Assembly (NCBI GenBank): GCA_026745465.1
Contig: JACYXH010000479.1
Location: 6,654,511-6,718,510 of the forward strand
Direction of reading: 5' to 3'
DNA: 64,000 bases
Source: Lota lota
Lineage: Eukaryota > Chordata > Actinopteri > Gadiformes > Lotidae
Shown here: positions 37,443-49,660 of the stretch, piece by piece
Layout: every line of letters begins with the position of its first letter
How positions within the stretch are numbered: the first letter of the stretch is position 1
The notes under the pieces: model-generated
Told to the model about the DNA's origin: nothing
Database searches by the model: none
The model's input: only the letters and a program-made list of their open reading frames with translations
Made by a program: the position numbers and the translations under genes

Positions 37443-39129
37443 TCCTCCGACGGGCTGGAGGGGGGTATTTCCACAAGGCTTTTAAAAATGACCTCCAAAC
37501 ACAGTGGTCTTCCTCTGCCAAGAGCCCAGAAACTTTAATGGAGACCATTTGGGATTTTTGGGTGATTTGGCAAACAGCCTATTTGGCACTAGCCCTTCCA
37601 TTTTCCACCAATTTTCAAAAGGAATGGGTGAATCGAAAAGGCCCTCAGTGTGTGTGTGTGTGTGTGGCTTGCGTCCAGACAATTGCAGTCGAAAGATGGA
37701 CATGCACTTTAAATGGGCATACAAACTCACTTCATGGAACTCATGTCAAAACACGTCACTATTGTCTAGTGCTGGGAACAGGAGACTTTAAAGTCGGCTT
37801 CAATCGATCAAACAGTCGGTTAGGGCTGCAGTGATCCTCAAATCAAATGTCACAAAACAGTACCAGCATCAGAGAACGTCTCAAAATGCAATATGAAGTG
37901 TATCACGTTAAACCTACTCTGTAAAAGACAGGGAGGGATGGGTACAACGAGAACAGAAAAGGGAGAGAATTTAACAAAATATGGATGAAAGAAAAGATGT
38001 GTGTGTGGGTGGGTGTTTTCTGACCGTGCGTGCGCTCCCGTAATCGTTGTTCTCAGCAGCACCCCTTCTTAATTGCTGCATTAACTATTGAGGGGAATCA
38101 CTGCAGGAGAGGCTGTCGGCAACATTATTGTTTAACATGAAAGAAACAAAACTCGGCAACAGAACTGTAGTTTCTGCCTTCACTCCATTAGCCTTCACCG
38201 TACTATCAGTGCCAAACACACAATGCTCTGCTCTGACACAAAATGAACGGCTGGGGAGAGAGAGTCAGAAGAGAAAGGAAAAGCGATTGAGGGGGGAAGG
38301 AGACCTTTATCCTATTGCTCCCAAAGGCTCTATCACTCTTCCTACAGGCGCGGCCTAGAGCTTTAATATCAAACACCACGAGGAGGGAAGGAAGGAGGGA
38401 TGGAGGGACAGAAGGAAGCGCAACAGAAAAATGAATTAGTAAAACATTTTATATGTTTGCCACCCAAAAAGCAGTGTTTGGCCTTCAACGCTGTAGTGTG
38501 CACCAGCCAGCGTGTCCACTGGCCCCAATGCACCATCTGCTACAATTAGTCAGCAGTCTCACATGAGTTGTTCCTTCCCTCCACATGGCTATGTGCTTCC
38601 GGCTACCCAGAGTAGCCAGCTAGCTTCACAATGTTTAACTAGTTAATTCAGTATGAATTTGTTGTATTGATTGCATGTTAGCTTCCAATGTCACAACACT
38701 TAATGTATGTGATTTCAAGCTGTGCAGTATATAACATTGCAATAGCAGCATTAATTAGCTACACTAACTGTGCGTTGCGTGTGAGTACGGAGCAAGTCTA
38801 TTTTTTTACACTCCATTTCCAATAGGTTCATACCATCCTTCCTTTCTGGGTTTGGCCTTCACGGCGCCTCACAAGCTCCCCCGTGTGGTGGGAGGATCGC
38901 TGAACCAACAGGTCCTCACGGTCCCTTCACATGATCAGTTGAAAGAGACGCTTTGCTCTGCCGTTCATTATCCTATGGGGACAGCATCGCCGCCCAACCT
39001 AGTGTTGTTGCTACACTAGGCATTCAAGAGCCATTTGCAGCACACTACAAAATTACAAATACATTCAGTAGTCAGAGACTTTTCTCTCAGCTACATATGG
39101 CTTTTGTTTTCCTTTGCGGTTAAAGAGGT

Positions 39130-39440
39130 CTTTAAAATAATAAAATTATAAAATAAATACTTTTTCTAGTTTTGGTGAAGGGCCTTGGTCATTCCATGCA
39201 TGTCCACCATGAGCCAGTACTGGCGGTTTCATTTATTCAACATTTACTTTAAAAACACAAAATTATTGTTTACATTCCAGATTTTCATTTTCTTTTACAG
39301 CCCTATGATTTATTTAGAATTACTTTTTATACACACAACCGATACTATGCGTGGCTGTGAATGCCAATTTAAATTTTGCACGTAAATATGTTTGTTATGA
39401 CAGAAGATTGTCGTAAAAAAATATTTAAACTGAACTGAAG
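39130..39440 (+). repeat. dispersed repeat, copy 1
   Basis: Shares TTACTTTTTATAC-CACA--CGATACT-TGCGTGG, a TTTTCATTT-CTTTTACA segment upstream and a TATG-CA-AAGA-TGTC segment downstream with 40,834-41,010. A further AATAAAATTATA / TTTTCTAGTTTT segment is at 39,140-39,175 here and at 41,034-41,062 in the other copy. Diverged old copies of an unidentified element. Confidence 0.7.
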
Positions 39441-40833
39441 CTGAATACTTCAAACCAGAGCTGTTGTTTCGTCTTTTGTTTGTTGTGGATGTTTATCCTA
39501 TTGTAGAAAAATGTGTTTACACTCCAAGTAAGGGACCAGAAAATGTATTGATTTGGTATTGGAACCAAAATCGAGGTATTGGCATTGAAAAATGTGAAAC
39601 AATCCACAGCCCAAATTGGAAGAGACCATTCACGGCTCTCCCATGTTCTTGTAATATAAAGCAGGCCTTGAGAATGTGCATATCAGCATGGAAATCAATA
39701 GTGAAGTACACCGAGAGTTGAGTCGTTGTATGTGCTTGATTCATCACACTCAACTCCGCAGTATAACGATAGCAACGTTGTGAATCCATAACCTTGCCTG
39801 AACACACATCTCAAGTTATCATCAGCGTACCTGGAATGCATCGGCGACATTATGAGAAGTCGTGTGGTCTCATGGGTCCATTGTTCTTGGATCCTAGTCA
39901 AAATGGTACAGGTCTATGAGTGTTGTCATCCGAGGCAAAAAGGAAAGGCTACTTCGTCCCGACCTAGAGGCCAATGCATTCGAAATACAGTGAATTATTC
40001 ACAGTGCTTACCCATACAGCTGTAAATTGTTAATATAATCCGTTTTCGATGAATGACGCGGCAAAAAAAATAAAAGAAATACAAATAATACCCCATGATG
40101 AATAAAAGGGATTATATTTTCGATGTTGTGCGGCCTTGTGCAAACAGGAGAGAAAGCTTTTGTACAAAGAAGCACCATTATAAGGGATTTATTTTCCCTC
40201 AACTACGGCCAATAACACACAAGGTCCATGAATACCAGGCAGCTCGAGACACAGATCAACGGCAGGTAGGAGAGAGAGAGGATTGGGGAAAACTAAAGTA
40301 AGAAGAAAGGCTAACGGGGGAACAAAAAGAAAAAAGGGAAGGCGAGCTGGACAGAGAATCCGAGGGACAAGTGCAGAAAAAATATAAAAAGGAGCCCCGG
40401 TGAAGAAGTAGACAGCGAGGAAGTGAGGAGAGAGAGAGCGATGGCCACAACACTGGGGTAGAAAATGTAGGTGCAGAATCCTATTGTGAGATGAATAATG
40501 CAGTACTCGTGAGTCTTGCCTCGCTTTGATACGGCCGTTCCCCACCTAAACCCATTAAAATGTGGCCAGTGCACTGGTGCCCATGGCCCTGGGTACAGAG
40601 CCACTGCAGTGCTTTACGACTTGAGGTGGGGTGGGGATACGTTGTGTCTGTGGGTATATATTTATACAACCACACGCAGGTCTGAAGGAGAAGGGGTAGA
40701 GGTGTAGTGGGTGGGGGTGCTGGTCACGCAATGCACCCCCACCATCAGCCAGGACTGGTGCTTGTGGACTTTTGATTTATATGCGAACGTTGACACAACA
40801 TTAGGTCACTTGTAGGTTCATTTGCAAGTCTGT

Positions 40834-41070
40834 GTTTTCATTTCCTTTTTACATCCCTGGGACTTATTTATTTATTTATTTATAATTACTTTTTATACGC
40901 ACATTCGATACTTTGCGTGGTAGCGAGAAGACCGATATAACTTTGCAGACAAATACGTTTTTTTATGGCAAAAGACTGTCAGAGAAAGAAATGTAAAACC
41001 TGAAAATTTTAATTGCAATTTTAATGTTCAAAAGTAATAAAATTATATATATTTTCTAGTTTTTATGTGA
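40834..41070 (+). repeat. dispersed repeat, copy 2
   Basis: Same orientation as the copy about 1.55 kb to the left. It has an added (TTTA)n run at 40,865-40,883. Segment order differs: the AATAAAATTATA / TTTTCTAGTTTT part follows rather than precedes the shared core. Confidence 0.7.
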
Positions 41071-41339
41071 CAGCGGTGGGTGGTTTTCTACGGTATATAA
41101 GCACCTATGTGGGCAGCAAGAGTACATGTGGCTTAGATCAGAGATGTTAACGTGAATGAATTCATGAATTGTCATCGGCAACAGAAGTAATTTAAATATC
41201 ATATAGTCGAGACTTGTGATTCTCAGTAAACAAGTTGAAATATCTGCAGATATAATTGAGCAACCCAATCCTTTTATCACCCACAAATACAAGAAATAGA
41301 GAGCCTGTTTGCACAATTATGAGCATGTGTGTGTGTGCA

Positions 41340-41340
41340 T

Positions 41341-41376
<36 letters not shown>
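41340..41376. repeat. (GT)n microsatellite
   Basis: TG/GTGC run with a pure GT core, followed by a GAGA-rich stretch to about 41,460. Confidence 0.92.
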
Positions 41377-41594
41377 AATGAGAACAAAAGAGAATTAGGG
41401 AGAGAGAAAGAGGGAGCAATAGATAAAGAGAGAGGGAATAAGAAATAGCGAGAAAGAGTGAAAAGCAGCAAGAGCCATGCATGTGATGAGGAATAAAAAA
41501 TGAATATGATGGCCAAGGTGCCGCACACACAGAGAAAGAGGAAAAACATAACGCTGAATAACAAATAATAAAACTACATTTTAAATAATGTTTT

Positions 41595-41765
41595 CCCTGG
41601 CAGAAAGTGGGGCTCCCTGCCTTTGTCAATTAAGTGGGTCCAAACGGCTATTAATTTTCCAGCAGCCAAGCCGGCCGGAGTCCCTGGGAGTGGAGCAAGC
41701 CTCAATCAATTAACGCTGTGTAGGGGGGAGGCCTCGGACGATAATTGCTTTTATCGGGGCAAGAC
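41595..41765. other. candidate conserved non-coding element
   Basis: Unique block with TTTGTCAATTAAGTGGG, GGCTATTAATTTTCCAGCAG, CTCAATCAATTAACGC and GACGATAATTGC. Four ATTA cores in GC-moderate sequence. Confidence 0.42.
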
Positions 41766-43029
41766 GCAGAATTCAACCAATGTGGGCACACCGCCTAACC
41801 AAGCAGCAGTATGGAAACCATCAGCCAGGGGAAAAGGATCATACACATTGACGCCATACAAGACTACAGGCATACATACATACGGTTACACTTTAGGGTT
41901 ACTGCATGGTTACAGAGACGCATGAAATGTTGACAAAAAACATCCTGGAAAAAGGTTTGTGCTGTTGAACATACATCAGCCAACTGAATTATCTTGTTAC
42001 AAGGGCACCGTTGAAGACCAAAGTGTTTGGCTATACCTACTGGCGATGAAAATACCTTGAAAAGCAGCTGATAGGATATTCCTCTGCTCGGTTCTGCTTG
42101 AGAGTCTGCAGTTTTCTCTTCGGTTGAAACAGTGCCAAGTCTAGCTGATGTTGTTTCAGTTATTTTCTCTCTTTCCATCACTCATTTTTCTTTCCCTACT
42201 CTTTCATCCAGTTTTACTATTTTCTCTCTTTTGTTCTGTTATGTTGACACTTTTAACCAACTGCCTAAAACTTGTGGTACGATGCAAAAATGTACAACAT
42301 ACAAAAGGTAATGTTTAAAGGTAAGTAATAAGAGGTTGCCAATACTCATAATGAATAATCATTTAATCGATATTGAATAATACACAATGACACTACACAA
42401 CTAAAAATGCACCTAAGAAATGCTAATCATGTAAAAGCAACCAGGAAAACTTATGGATTTAGTCCTCATTTATTTCAATTTGAGCCTTCCAGTAAGTTGC
42501 TTCCAGCACTGGAAGAATGGAAAAAAGCCTTTCTTCCAACTCAATGAACATTCTTTTAAAGGATGCAAAACTGGCTGGCATCACGCTGCAGTTGGCAGGC
42601 AGAAGGAAGAAAGGACCAATATTTCAAAGAATAATTCAATGTGACAATTTATTATTGTTTGCGTTTTGCTCCCTACATAGCATCTGCTGGAGCCAAGGAG
42701 GACAGCTTTAAAGGATTGGATGGAGGGAAGTGAAAGATTATGTGGCTTACTTACAAACGCTTGGCAGCGGAAATCGAAAAACAAACTAGGAATTGATCAT
42801 TGGCAGTCAATGGTAATTTCATAATAACAAAGCAACGACAAACATAGAACGGCGAGGTACAAAATGGCCAAATGGTCCTATAAACAAAAGGACGCATTAA
42901 CATTATCAGACAGGTAGAGCAGCAGGTGACGGAACACAGATTAGTCTGCGTCTTATACTTCCAGATGGCTGCCGTAATCAAGCACCAAAAAAGATCACAG
43001 ATCACATTGGACTCAGTGTGCCAATAACA

Positions 43030-43345
43030 TGGATGCATTTGCTTCGCTAAACCGAAGAAAGGATTGGTGATAAGAATTGCAAATCACGCTGTACATGAGC
43101 TCTGTGATTAAAAGAGTTGAATATCCGAGCAAGAATGGCTTGGCAAATGCATTGGGAATTTCACCCGACAAGTGGCCATTATTCCACTGAGGTGCAGAGA
43201 GCAGACTGGCAGATACTTCCGAAGAACTTCTTTGTATTTTCACGGCACTTCCCAAAAGCCGAAGTGCATTAGCTTGGAAACCAAAGGCCCAAACCATCTG
43301 GGCTTCCACACAGAGAGACGAAACAGTGCCAGAGGGAAGAGAGAG
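43030..43345. other. candidate conserved non-coding element
   Basis: Unique 300-bp block with AAGAATTGCAAATCACG (POU-like), CTCTGTGATTAAAAGAG, GGCAAATGCATTGGG and GGCCATTATTCCACTG. The 127-codon minus-strand frame over it has no recognised family and no splice support. Confidence 0.42.
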
Positions 43346-43604
43346 GGGCCGAGGAAGTAAATGACTGAGGGCTGAGAGAGAGAGCACTATAGACACAGGT
43401 GTTATTCCAACACCTTTAAGGAATGCATGACTAAGTTATACAGAGAACTGTCTAGACATCTGGGTCTCTTCTCAGACATTCAGACGGGACTCAAGCACTC
43501 TGTGTGTCTGAGGCTCAAGAGACTGTGGGCATTTAAAGAGAAACTAAGAAGAAAATAAGAAAGAAGGGAAAAAAATCTAGAAATAAAAAAAGAACGAAGG
43601 ACAA

Positions 43605-43652
43605 CAGAAAGCAAGAAAGACAGAAAACAAGAAAGGCAGAAAGCAAGAAATA
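43605..43652. repeat. 16-bp minisatellite, three copies
   Basis: CAGAAAGCAAGAAAGA repeated three times with one or two changes each (43605, 43621, 43637), within an AAGAAA-rich stretch starting near 43,540. Confidence 0.93.
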
Positions 43653-44014
43653 AAGAAAGAAATATGGTTCTATGTTTCTTAAACTCAACGTTTTCCTTTA
43701 TATGCCTTCGTTCTCCGGCTCTTATCCACCCAAACTTCTACGCCCTACCAACGTTATTGTCAACGAGTTTCCATAGGACCCATCAGATCACACAAACTAA
43801 GTTAAACCAGACGCCAGACACCAACACCTCAGCCAATGAATGGTGTGCTCCCATGTTCAGCGTGTTCCAGCATTTTACGATTATTTGAATGTGAGCCTTG
43901 CATTATCCGTATTCAGGGATCCGTCCTCCTTACAACTGTAAAGTGCTACCTAGCAATCTGCTGATGGCGTTTCAGCCCAACCCCACGGTGAGGTTTTCAT
44001 TTCATTTTTACTGC

Positions 44015-44150
44015 ATTGCTGGTCACAGCCATAGTCCCAGAGTATTAATGAGCTTGGCCAATATAAATGTAATCACGCCTGAGGAGCAATTACAAATGTA
44101 ATTGAGCATCTAAACAGAATATTAAAATGGCGTAAAACCGGTACTCCAAT
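44015..44150. other. candidate conserved non-coding element with palindromic homeodomain site
   Basis: Contains GAGTATTAATGAGC, AAATGTAATCACGCC and the perfect inverted pair CAATTACA-AA-TGTAATTG at 44087-44104, a typical head-to-head homeodomain dimer site. Confidence 0.42.
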
Positions 44151-47100
44151 TTAGAAGACACTTAAAAAGCCAAATCCTAGTGCATAAAACAAACACTTTA
44201 TCACCACAGGCTTTTTAAAGGAGGTTTGCAATGGACTGAATCACACTCAGTTGTTCCAGAACACCATAGAAACACCCATTAACTTTGATGACACACACAA
44301 TTATTTGTCTTTCTTTAGATCAAAACTGAGCACGTAATATATGTTACAACAAGACAAACCTTGAACAAGTTTCACAAAGCGATTCCCACAGGACGTCATG
44401 CTGAGACTAGATTTCTACCTCTCGATCCAACTGCACACACAGACACAAAATATATAATGTAATCATACAAGGTTATACTTTAGGCCTCAAATCCAATGCA
44501 GACTCTTAATACACAAAACAAAGCAAAAAATGCAATCAGAAAAGTTAGCAGCCAAATGAAAAATGTATATTTGGAAAGATAAAGACAAAGCGGGGTAATA
44601 TAAAAATAAATAAAAGCGTCCCCACCCCATCCCCGCAACCCACACCCCACAGTTATCTCTGCTCGTCAAAGAACACCAAAGCAAGGTGAGGGATGAGTCA
44701 GAGGAGCAGCAGGGACAGATGACAGAGTTCACAGGCATCTTTGTGGGTATTGGCTTGTGGCTGCGCGGTCGGCCCGTGACAGCTTGCCTTCCTGTCTAAG
44801 GGCAATAACAAGAGAAGAAGGGGTTTCGGAGAGGCAGAGCAGGGGAGGAGGAAGCAGAGGAAGAGCCACACACACACACAGATCCACGAGCCCTAAGAGA
44901 GCCCTGGGGGAAGGTTAGCACTCCTCTCAACTCCTCTGTCTCTGCTGCCCTCCTCTCCCCCACAGCAGCTCCTCATCTCCATGTAGCCATTAGCCAGCAG
45001 CTGTGTTCCTCGCGCAACGCACCCCTCCTGCATATCAACACCCAGGGTTGCGGTGGTCCGCCTGGCTCCCGTGGCGTGTGGACCCCACCGGTTTGCTGTG
45101 AGGCAGGCACACGCAGGCACAAACACACACACACACACGCAAGCAAAAGCCTGGAGCGGAGGTTATGACAAGAAAGTATGAATGTGTTTTTTTTCTTGGG
45201 CACGCGCTCAAGGAAATGTGGACTTTAAAGTTTTTTGTTTTGTTTTATAACCTTCATTGAAGAGATGATAAATAATTAGTGTCTCCAAGGTACTAGGCTC
45301 AAATATAAATATTATTGTATTCTCCTCATTCACGTGTTTTTTGTTCAGATTGTCAGTGATGTGAGACCATCCCCTCTTTAGTTTGAGCCTAAGGCAGGTG
45401 GTCACAAAAGACCGGAATCTAGTCTTTTGGAGGGAAAAGCACAAAAACAAACAAACATGCACGTGCACTACATTTGTTGATTCTTTAGAGGGTTTTTGTT
45501 ATATTTACCTGCACGTGATTGACGGTAGGCAGAGTTAGTTGGTTAGTTTTCTTAATGAAAATTAAAGGAACTAATGGAAACACCAAACTTGAATAAACTC
45601 AGTATGGGTGAGTGTTAAACACACTGGGCCAAGACTCAATACAAACAAAGCAACAATTAAAAAATACAGTGTATGATATTAGTAGGGCGAGAAAGATACA
45701 TTGCAGACCATTCTTAGTTTACTAACGTGAGCAGAGGTAGTGGTATGTACGAAAAACCAAGTGGTCCATGTCGCTTGCAATTTCTCATACAGTTTAAGCA
45801 GAACATTCAGAAATTATTCACTACTAACACAATTTCGCTGTCCGTCCCCTAATACAACAGCAGGTCATCAACAGCAGTGTTTACATTGGGCATGGCCATT
45901 TATGTATAGTGTAGCATATTCAACAACCTCCCCCCCAGGGCATAGTTTCTCCCAACTGATGATGTTGTGTGCTGTGTGGATCAAGTACAGCCCGGAAGCC
46001 CTGCATTTGGAGGTTGATGTAACTATACCAGACCCGTAAGTAGGCTATATTGAAGTGAATGGAGCCCAGCTCCCCTTAAGGGAACGCAATGAGTAACCGC
46101 GTATCCAGCATAACAAATAAATCAACCATCACAATGAACCTCACAAAGACCTCAGGAGATGCCTTGATACCACTGTTTATCGATATCCCTGCATGTGTGT
46201 ATGTGTGTGTGTGTGCGTCTGTGCACCTGTGCGTGTGTATGTGTCTTTTGTGCGTCTGTGTTTATGTCTGTACATGCGCATTTGGCAAAACACATTTATT
46301 TTGCCGTTTACTTATTCATTGGCAAGAGGTACTTTCTCTCTAGCGTGTTTGAAAAATGTAATGGGCTTAGCTTTAAATTGAAGACCCAATAAGGGGTGAC
46401 ACTGAGGTGTTGCGGGGCAAAAAGCAGCTTGATTTGAAATACGGCGGCAACCCCTGCTGATGAGAAGGATATTGAATTTATATTAGCACACACACCTGCA
46501 TTTACATATAGCCTACATTGCCATGCCTGGGTAAGCAATTTAACACTCCAATTCAAACAGCTGCTCTGAGTTATTTACATAACCTAATGGGGAAAATTAA
46601 TATTCTATTGAAGTTTTTACAGCATGTTTTTGTCCCTACATTCCTATTTTTTTGGGGGGGTATTGAAATCAAGAGGACTAAAATCAGTGCAGTGCGGTCG
46701 TGGCAACGGGTTGGCCCATCTAATTTGTGACTCCCAGGAGAAATTAGGGGTTTTGCCTGTTTTGCCTGAATGTAAACAGCAGGTGACTGACAGCTCGCCC
46801 CACCATGCAACTGCACCAATTGCTCTCTTGTGTCAATGGCACTTATAATTCACCAGACCAGAAGAAGGAGTTATCAAACCTGGCCGGAGTCAGCAGACTT
46901 TGGCACCAGAACTGGGCCAAGAGCTAGTGGCTAAAAGGTAGCCAGTTTTGGGCATTGGCGCTCATCAAATACAGCCGTTCAGTGCCAGAAAAAGAAGGAA
47001 ATAAATCGACTAGAGTCCGAAGGTCTGAAGAACAGCACCGCAATGCTCAAAAGAACAAAAAACTGTGATAAAAATACATTTTGTTTTGTATGTAAAAAAA

Positions 47101-47194
47101 CAAAGAATACAAATACAAAAGCAGGCTACTGTTCTTATAATTAAAATATATAAATATATACCTATTATAAGGGTTACATACATTTTCTGTCACT

Positions 47195-47350
47195 AAAAGT
47201 GTTCCCGGTGTAACAGATTCAGACTTCCTTTGATTGTCGTGCGGAGCTGGTCAATGAACGCAATGCTAATGATGGGTGCTACAGAGGAAACGGGGAAATA
47301 CGATCTGCTTAAAGGAGCCTGGGCCTGATCAGGTGTCATTTTAATGTTTC
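47195..47350. other. candidate conserved non-coding element
   Basis: Unique block with CCTTTGATTGTCGTGCG (TCF/LEF-like CTTTGAT), GAACGCAATGCTAATGATGG and GTCATTTTAATG. Confidence 0.33.
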
Positions 47351-47527
47351 CTGGGGAGCCCAGTGCACAGTAAGTTCCTAGTAAAACTACGTGACCTGTG
47401 TAGCCACAAGTGGCAGCGGGATAACAGTATGAAGTTTGGCACCTGCATACACCTGACAAATAATTCACACACAAACCACATTTAAAAAATGACCTCACGT
47501 TAGAGAACTATTCATTGCCGGGTGAGT

Positions 47528-47564
47528 GTATATATATATATATATATAATATACATATACATAC

Positions 47565-47605
<41 letters not shown>

Positions 47606-47650
47606 TATACATACACATATATGTGTATATACACACATATATGTATATGT
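47528..47650. repeat. compound (TA)n/(CA)n/(CATA)n repeat
   Basis: TA tract, CATA units, pure CA core near 47,574-47,597, then CATATATGTG units. Confidence 0.95.
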
Positions 47651-47727
47651 TGTAGAGTGGGATATGACCACTAGGAGCAGTAGTGCCGTTGTTGGGCACA
47701 GGAACTCCCCGCTCGCCCCCCGGAGTT

Positions 47728-47767
47728 AGAAGTTGATGCATGGTCACAGAAGTTGATGCATGGTCAT
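47728..47767. repeat. 20-bp tandem duplication
   Basis: AGAAGTTGATGCATGGTCAC is repeated twice head to tail with one terminal difference. Confidence 0.93.
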
Positions 47768-48239
47768 TCAATAAAGAGTTATGAGCAAAGTCTGTGCCAG
47801 TCCAGTTACTAATTAGTATTCCCAATATACTACAGTATATATACACACATACAGTATGTATATATCCACACACACTTTATTCACTACAGAACGTAATGGT
47901 AGCCCTATTCAGGTCAAATAAGTAATTTACGTGGCCTTGGCCTTGTGGAAATATTGAGCTGTATTGAGAGCTTAGTTTTTTTTTTATCAACACCTGTACA
48001 CAGTTCCAGGCACATGTACATATTAAAAAGTCAGCTGAATCACCAAATGGATCCCTCAGCTACACCTGGACACACCGCCCCCTTGCGTCATCACCGGGTA
48101 AAGGTGATTGATAATGTCTTGAGCTGTACAGGCCGCTGTAGGCCAGACCCGCCTGTCTGCCTGAGTGCCTTCACGCCGATGACTGTCTGAGGACAATACA
48201 GCAGGGAGCTTGTTACGCACAACTGTTTCAGCTTTGTCT

Positions 48240-48420
48240 AATTTGTCCCCGCCCCACCCCACCGCCAACCTCGCCATCGCCCAGTCGTCTACAACCACTT
48301 CCACCTCCCTCCCTTCACCACCACCCCTACCCCACTTCTCGGCTCCATCACCCCCTCTCTACCCCACCGCCCGCCCGCAATCCCTCCCCCCACAACTCCC
48401 AACCAGCCTTCCTCCATTAG
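48240..48420. repeat. C-rich low-complexity stretch
   Basis: CCCACCCC-rich plus strand over about 180 bases; Pro/Ser-rich frames are compositional. The minus strand is G-rich with quadruplex potential. Confidence 0.75.
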
Positions 48421-48434
48421 AAGCATTACTGAAC

Positions 48435-48560
48435 TGTGACTGAGTCATTTCAATACTGCCTCAGGTTGCAACACAGAGTGCTTAATTAGCTCGTTAAATA
48501 GGGAGGCAATTACGGAAATTCATTTCTCCCCTCCCTCCCTCAGTCCGTCCAGTGGTGGTC
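48435..48560. other. candidate conserved non-coding element
   Basis: Contains GCTTAATTAGCTCGTTAAAT and GGCAATTACGGAAATTCATT between a C-rich tract and a pyrimidine-rich end. Confidence 0.35.
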
Positions 48561-48643
48561 CCCACAGTACAACCAGGTGTAGGCCATCACGGTGCCGCAA
48601 GGGGGGTGCTGGGCTGTGATTTCTAGATGTGACTTCAAGATGG

Positions 48644-48669
48644 GGAGGGAGGGGGGGGGGGGGGGGGGG
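48644..48669. repeat. G homopolymer-rich run
   Basis: GGGAGGGAGGGGG start followed by an uninterrupted G run to 48,669. Confidence 0.94.
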
Positions 48670-48959
48670 CACTCACACACTCAGGGCATCTGCTTGTCAT
48701 CACGGGCGCTGCAAGTTTACCATACCCCACACACTAGCAGAGGCAGGCGTTATGCACCACATGTACACCGTACAATTACATACACACGGGCTCCCCCCGC
48801 GCACACCCATATTCAATCACAGTGCTAGGTAGTCCAACAGGGACAGCTCCATTCTTCAGAGGCCAGGTTAACTACGACCATTAGTCTTGCTTTGCTGCCT
48901 AATTGGTCTGGAGGAGGTATAGGGCCTGTTGTCCATTCTGACTGAGTGCTACAACCCTG

Positions 48960-49160
48960 CCAGAGACACGCTCACCAGCCAGTTGGATTGTCTAACAAGA
49001 GTGCTTTTAAGGGTGGTCTTAAATAAACAAGCATATTGCACAAGACCCCAAAGTCCACTACAGAGTTGCCTCTGTCGGCAATTAATAGTAAGCTAGAAAG
49101 ATGTGAAATGGCATTTGCTCTAAATAGGACAAGACAAGTAAACAAAGAAATTGGCACAAT
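48960..49160. other. candidate conserved non-coding element
   Basis: Unique block with TTTTAAGGGTGGTCTTAA, GGCAATTAATAGTAAGC and AAATGGCATTTGCTC. Confidence 0.32.
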
Positions 49161-49369
49161 GCTCCGAAAAATATATACAATACAATGCTACGACAAGTAT
49201 ACAAAAATTATTGTTTGTATCCCATTACCCCAACACCATGTGGTGCAATATATTCGGCAAGATACACAAACGTAAAAAAAATACAAAGGCATTTGCATAG
49301 TGTGGAGTGTGTGCCAGTGGACACGAGCTCTCCAAACTAGCCCTCGAATAGGCTGGGTACAGGACTAAA

Positions 49370-49660
49370 ATTAACCTTCAGAGCCCGCGGTGCCATGCAG
49401 CCACAAATCAGAGCCAGGGCATGTGCACAATGGACTACTAGACATTAGCACACGCGAGGATTGCTGTCATTCTGGCCCTGACACATTGCACTGTTAGCGG
49501 CTCCCATGGCAGCCCACTCAGAGGGAGAGCCAAGTCTCAGCAAATCTCCACTCATCTATAATACGGCGAGACGTATTAGGAGCTACAGCGCGGACCCGCA
49601 GAGACAGAGCTATCTGCTGCTAAGTGGAGTTGGATGCTCATTCTAAGCACCAAACAGGTC
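49370..49660. other. candidate conserved non-coding element
   Basis: Unique block with GACATTAGCACACGCG, GATTGCTGTCATTCTGG and GAGACGTATTAGGAGC. It lacks repeats and open frames. Confidence 0.33.

Noticed and set aside
45740..46039. 99-codon plus-strand frame ending near a GTAAGT
   Set aside because: The donor-like GTAAGT at 46,036 is tempting, but there is no acceptor, no known domain and no second exon.
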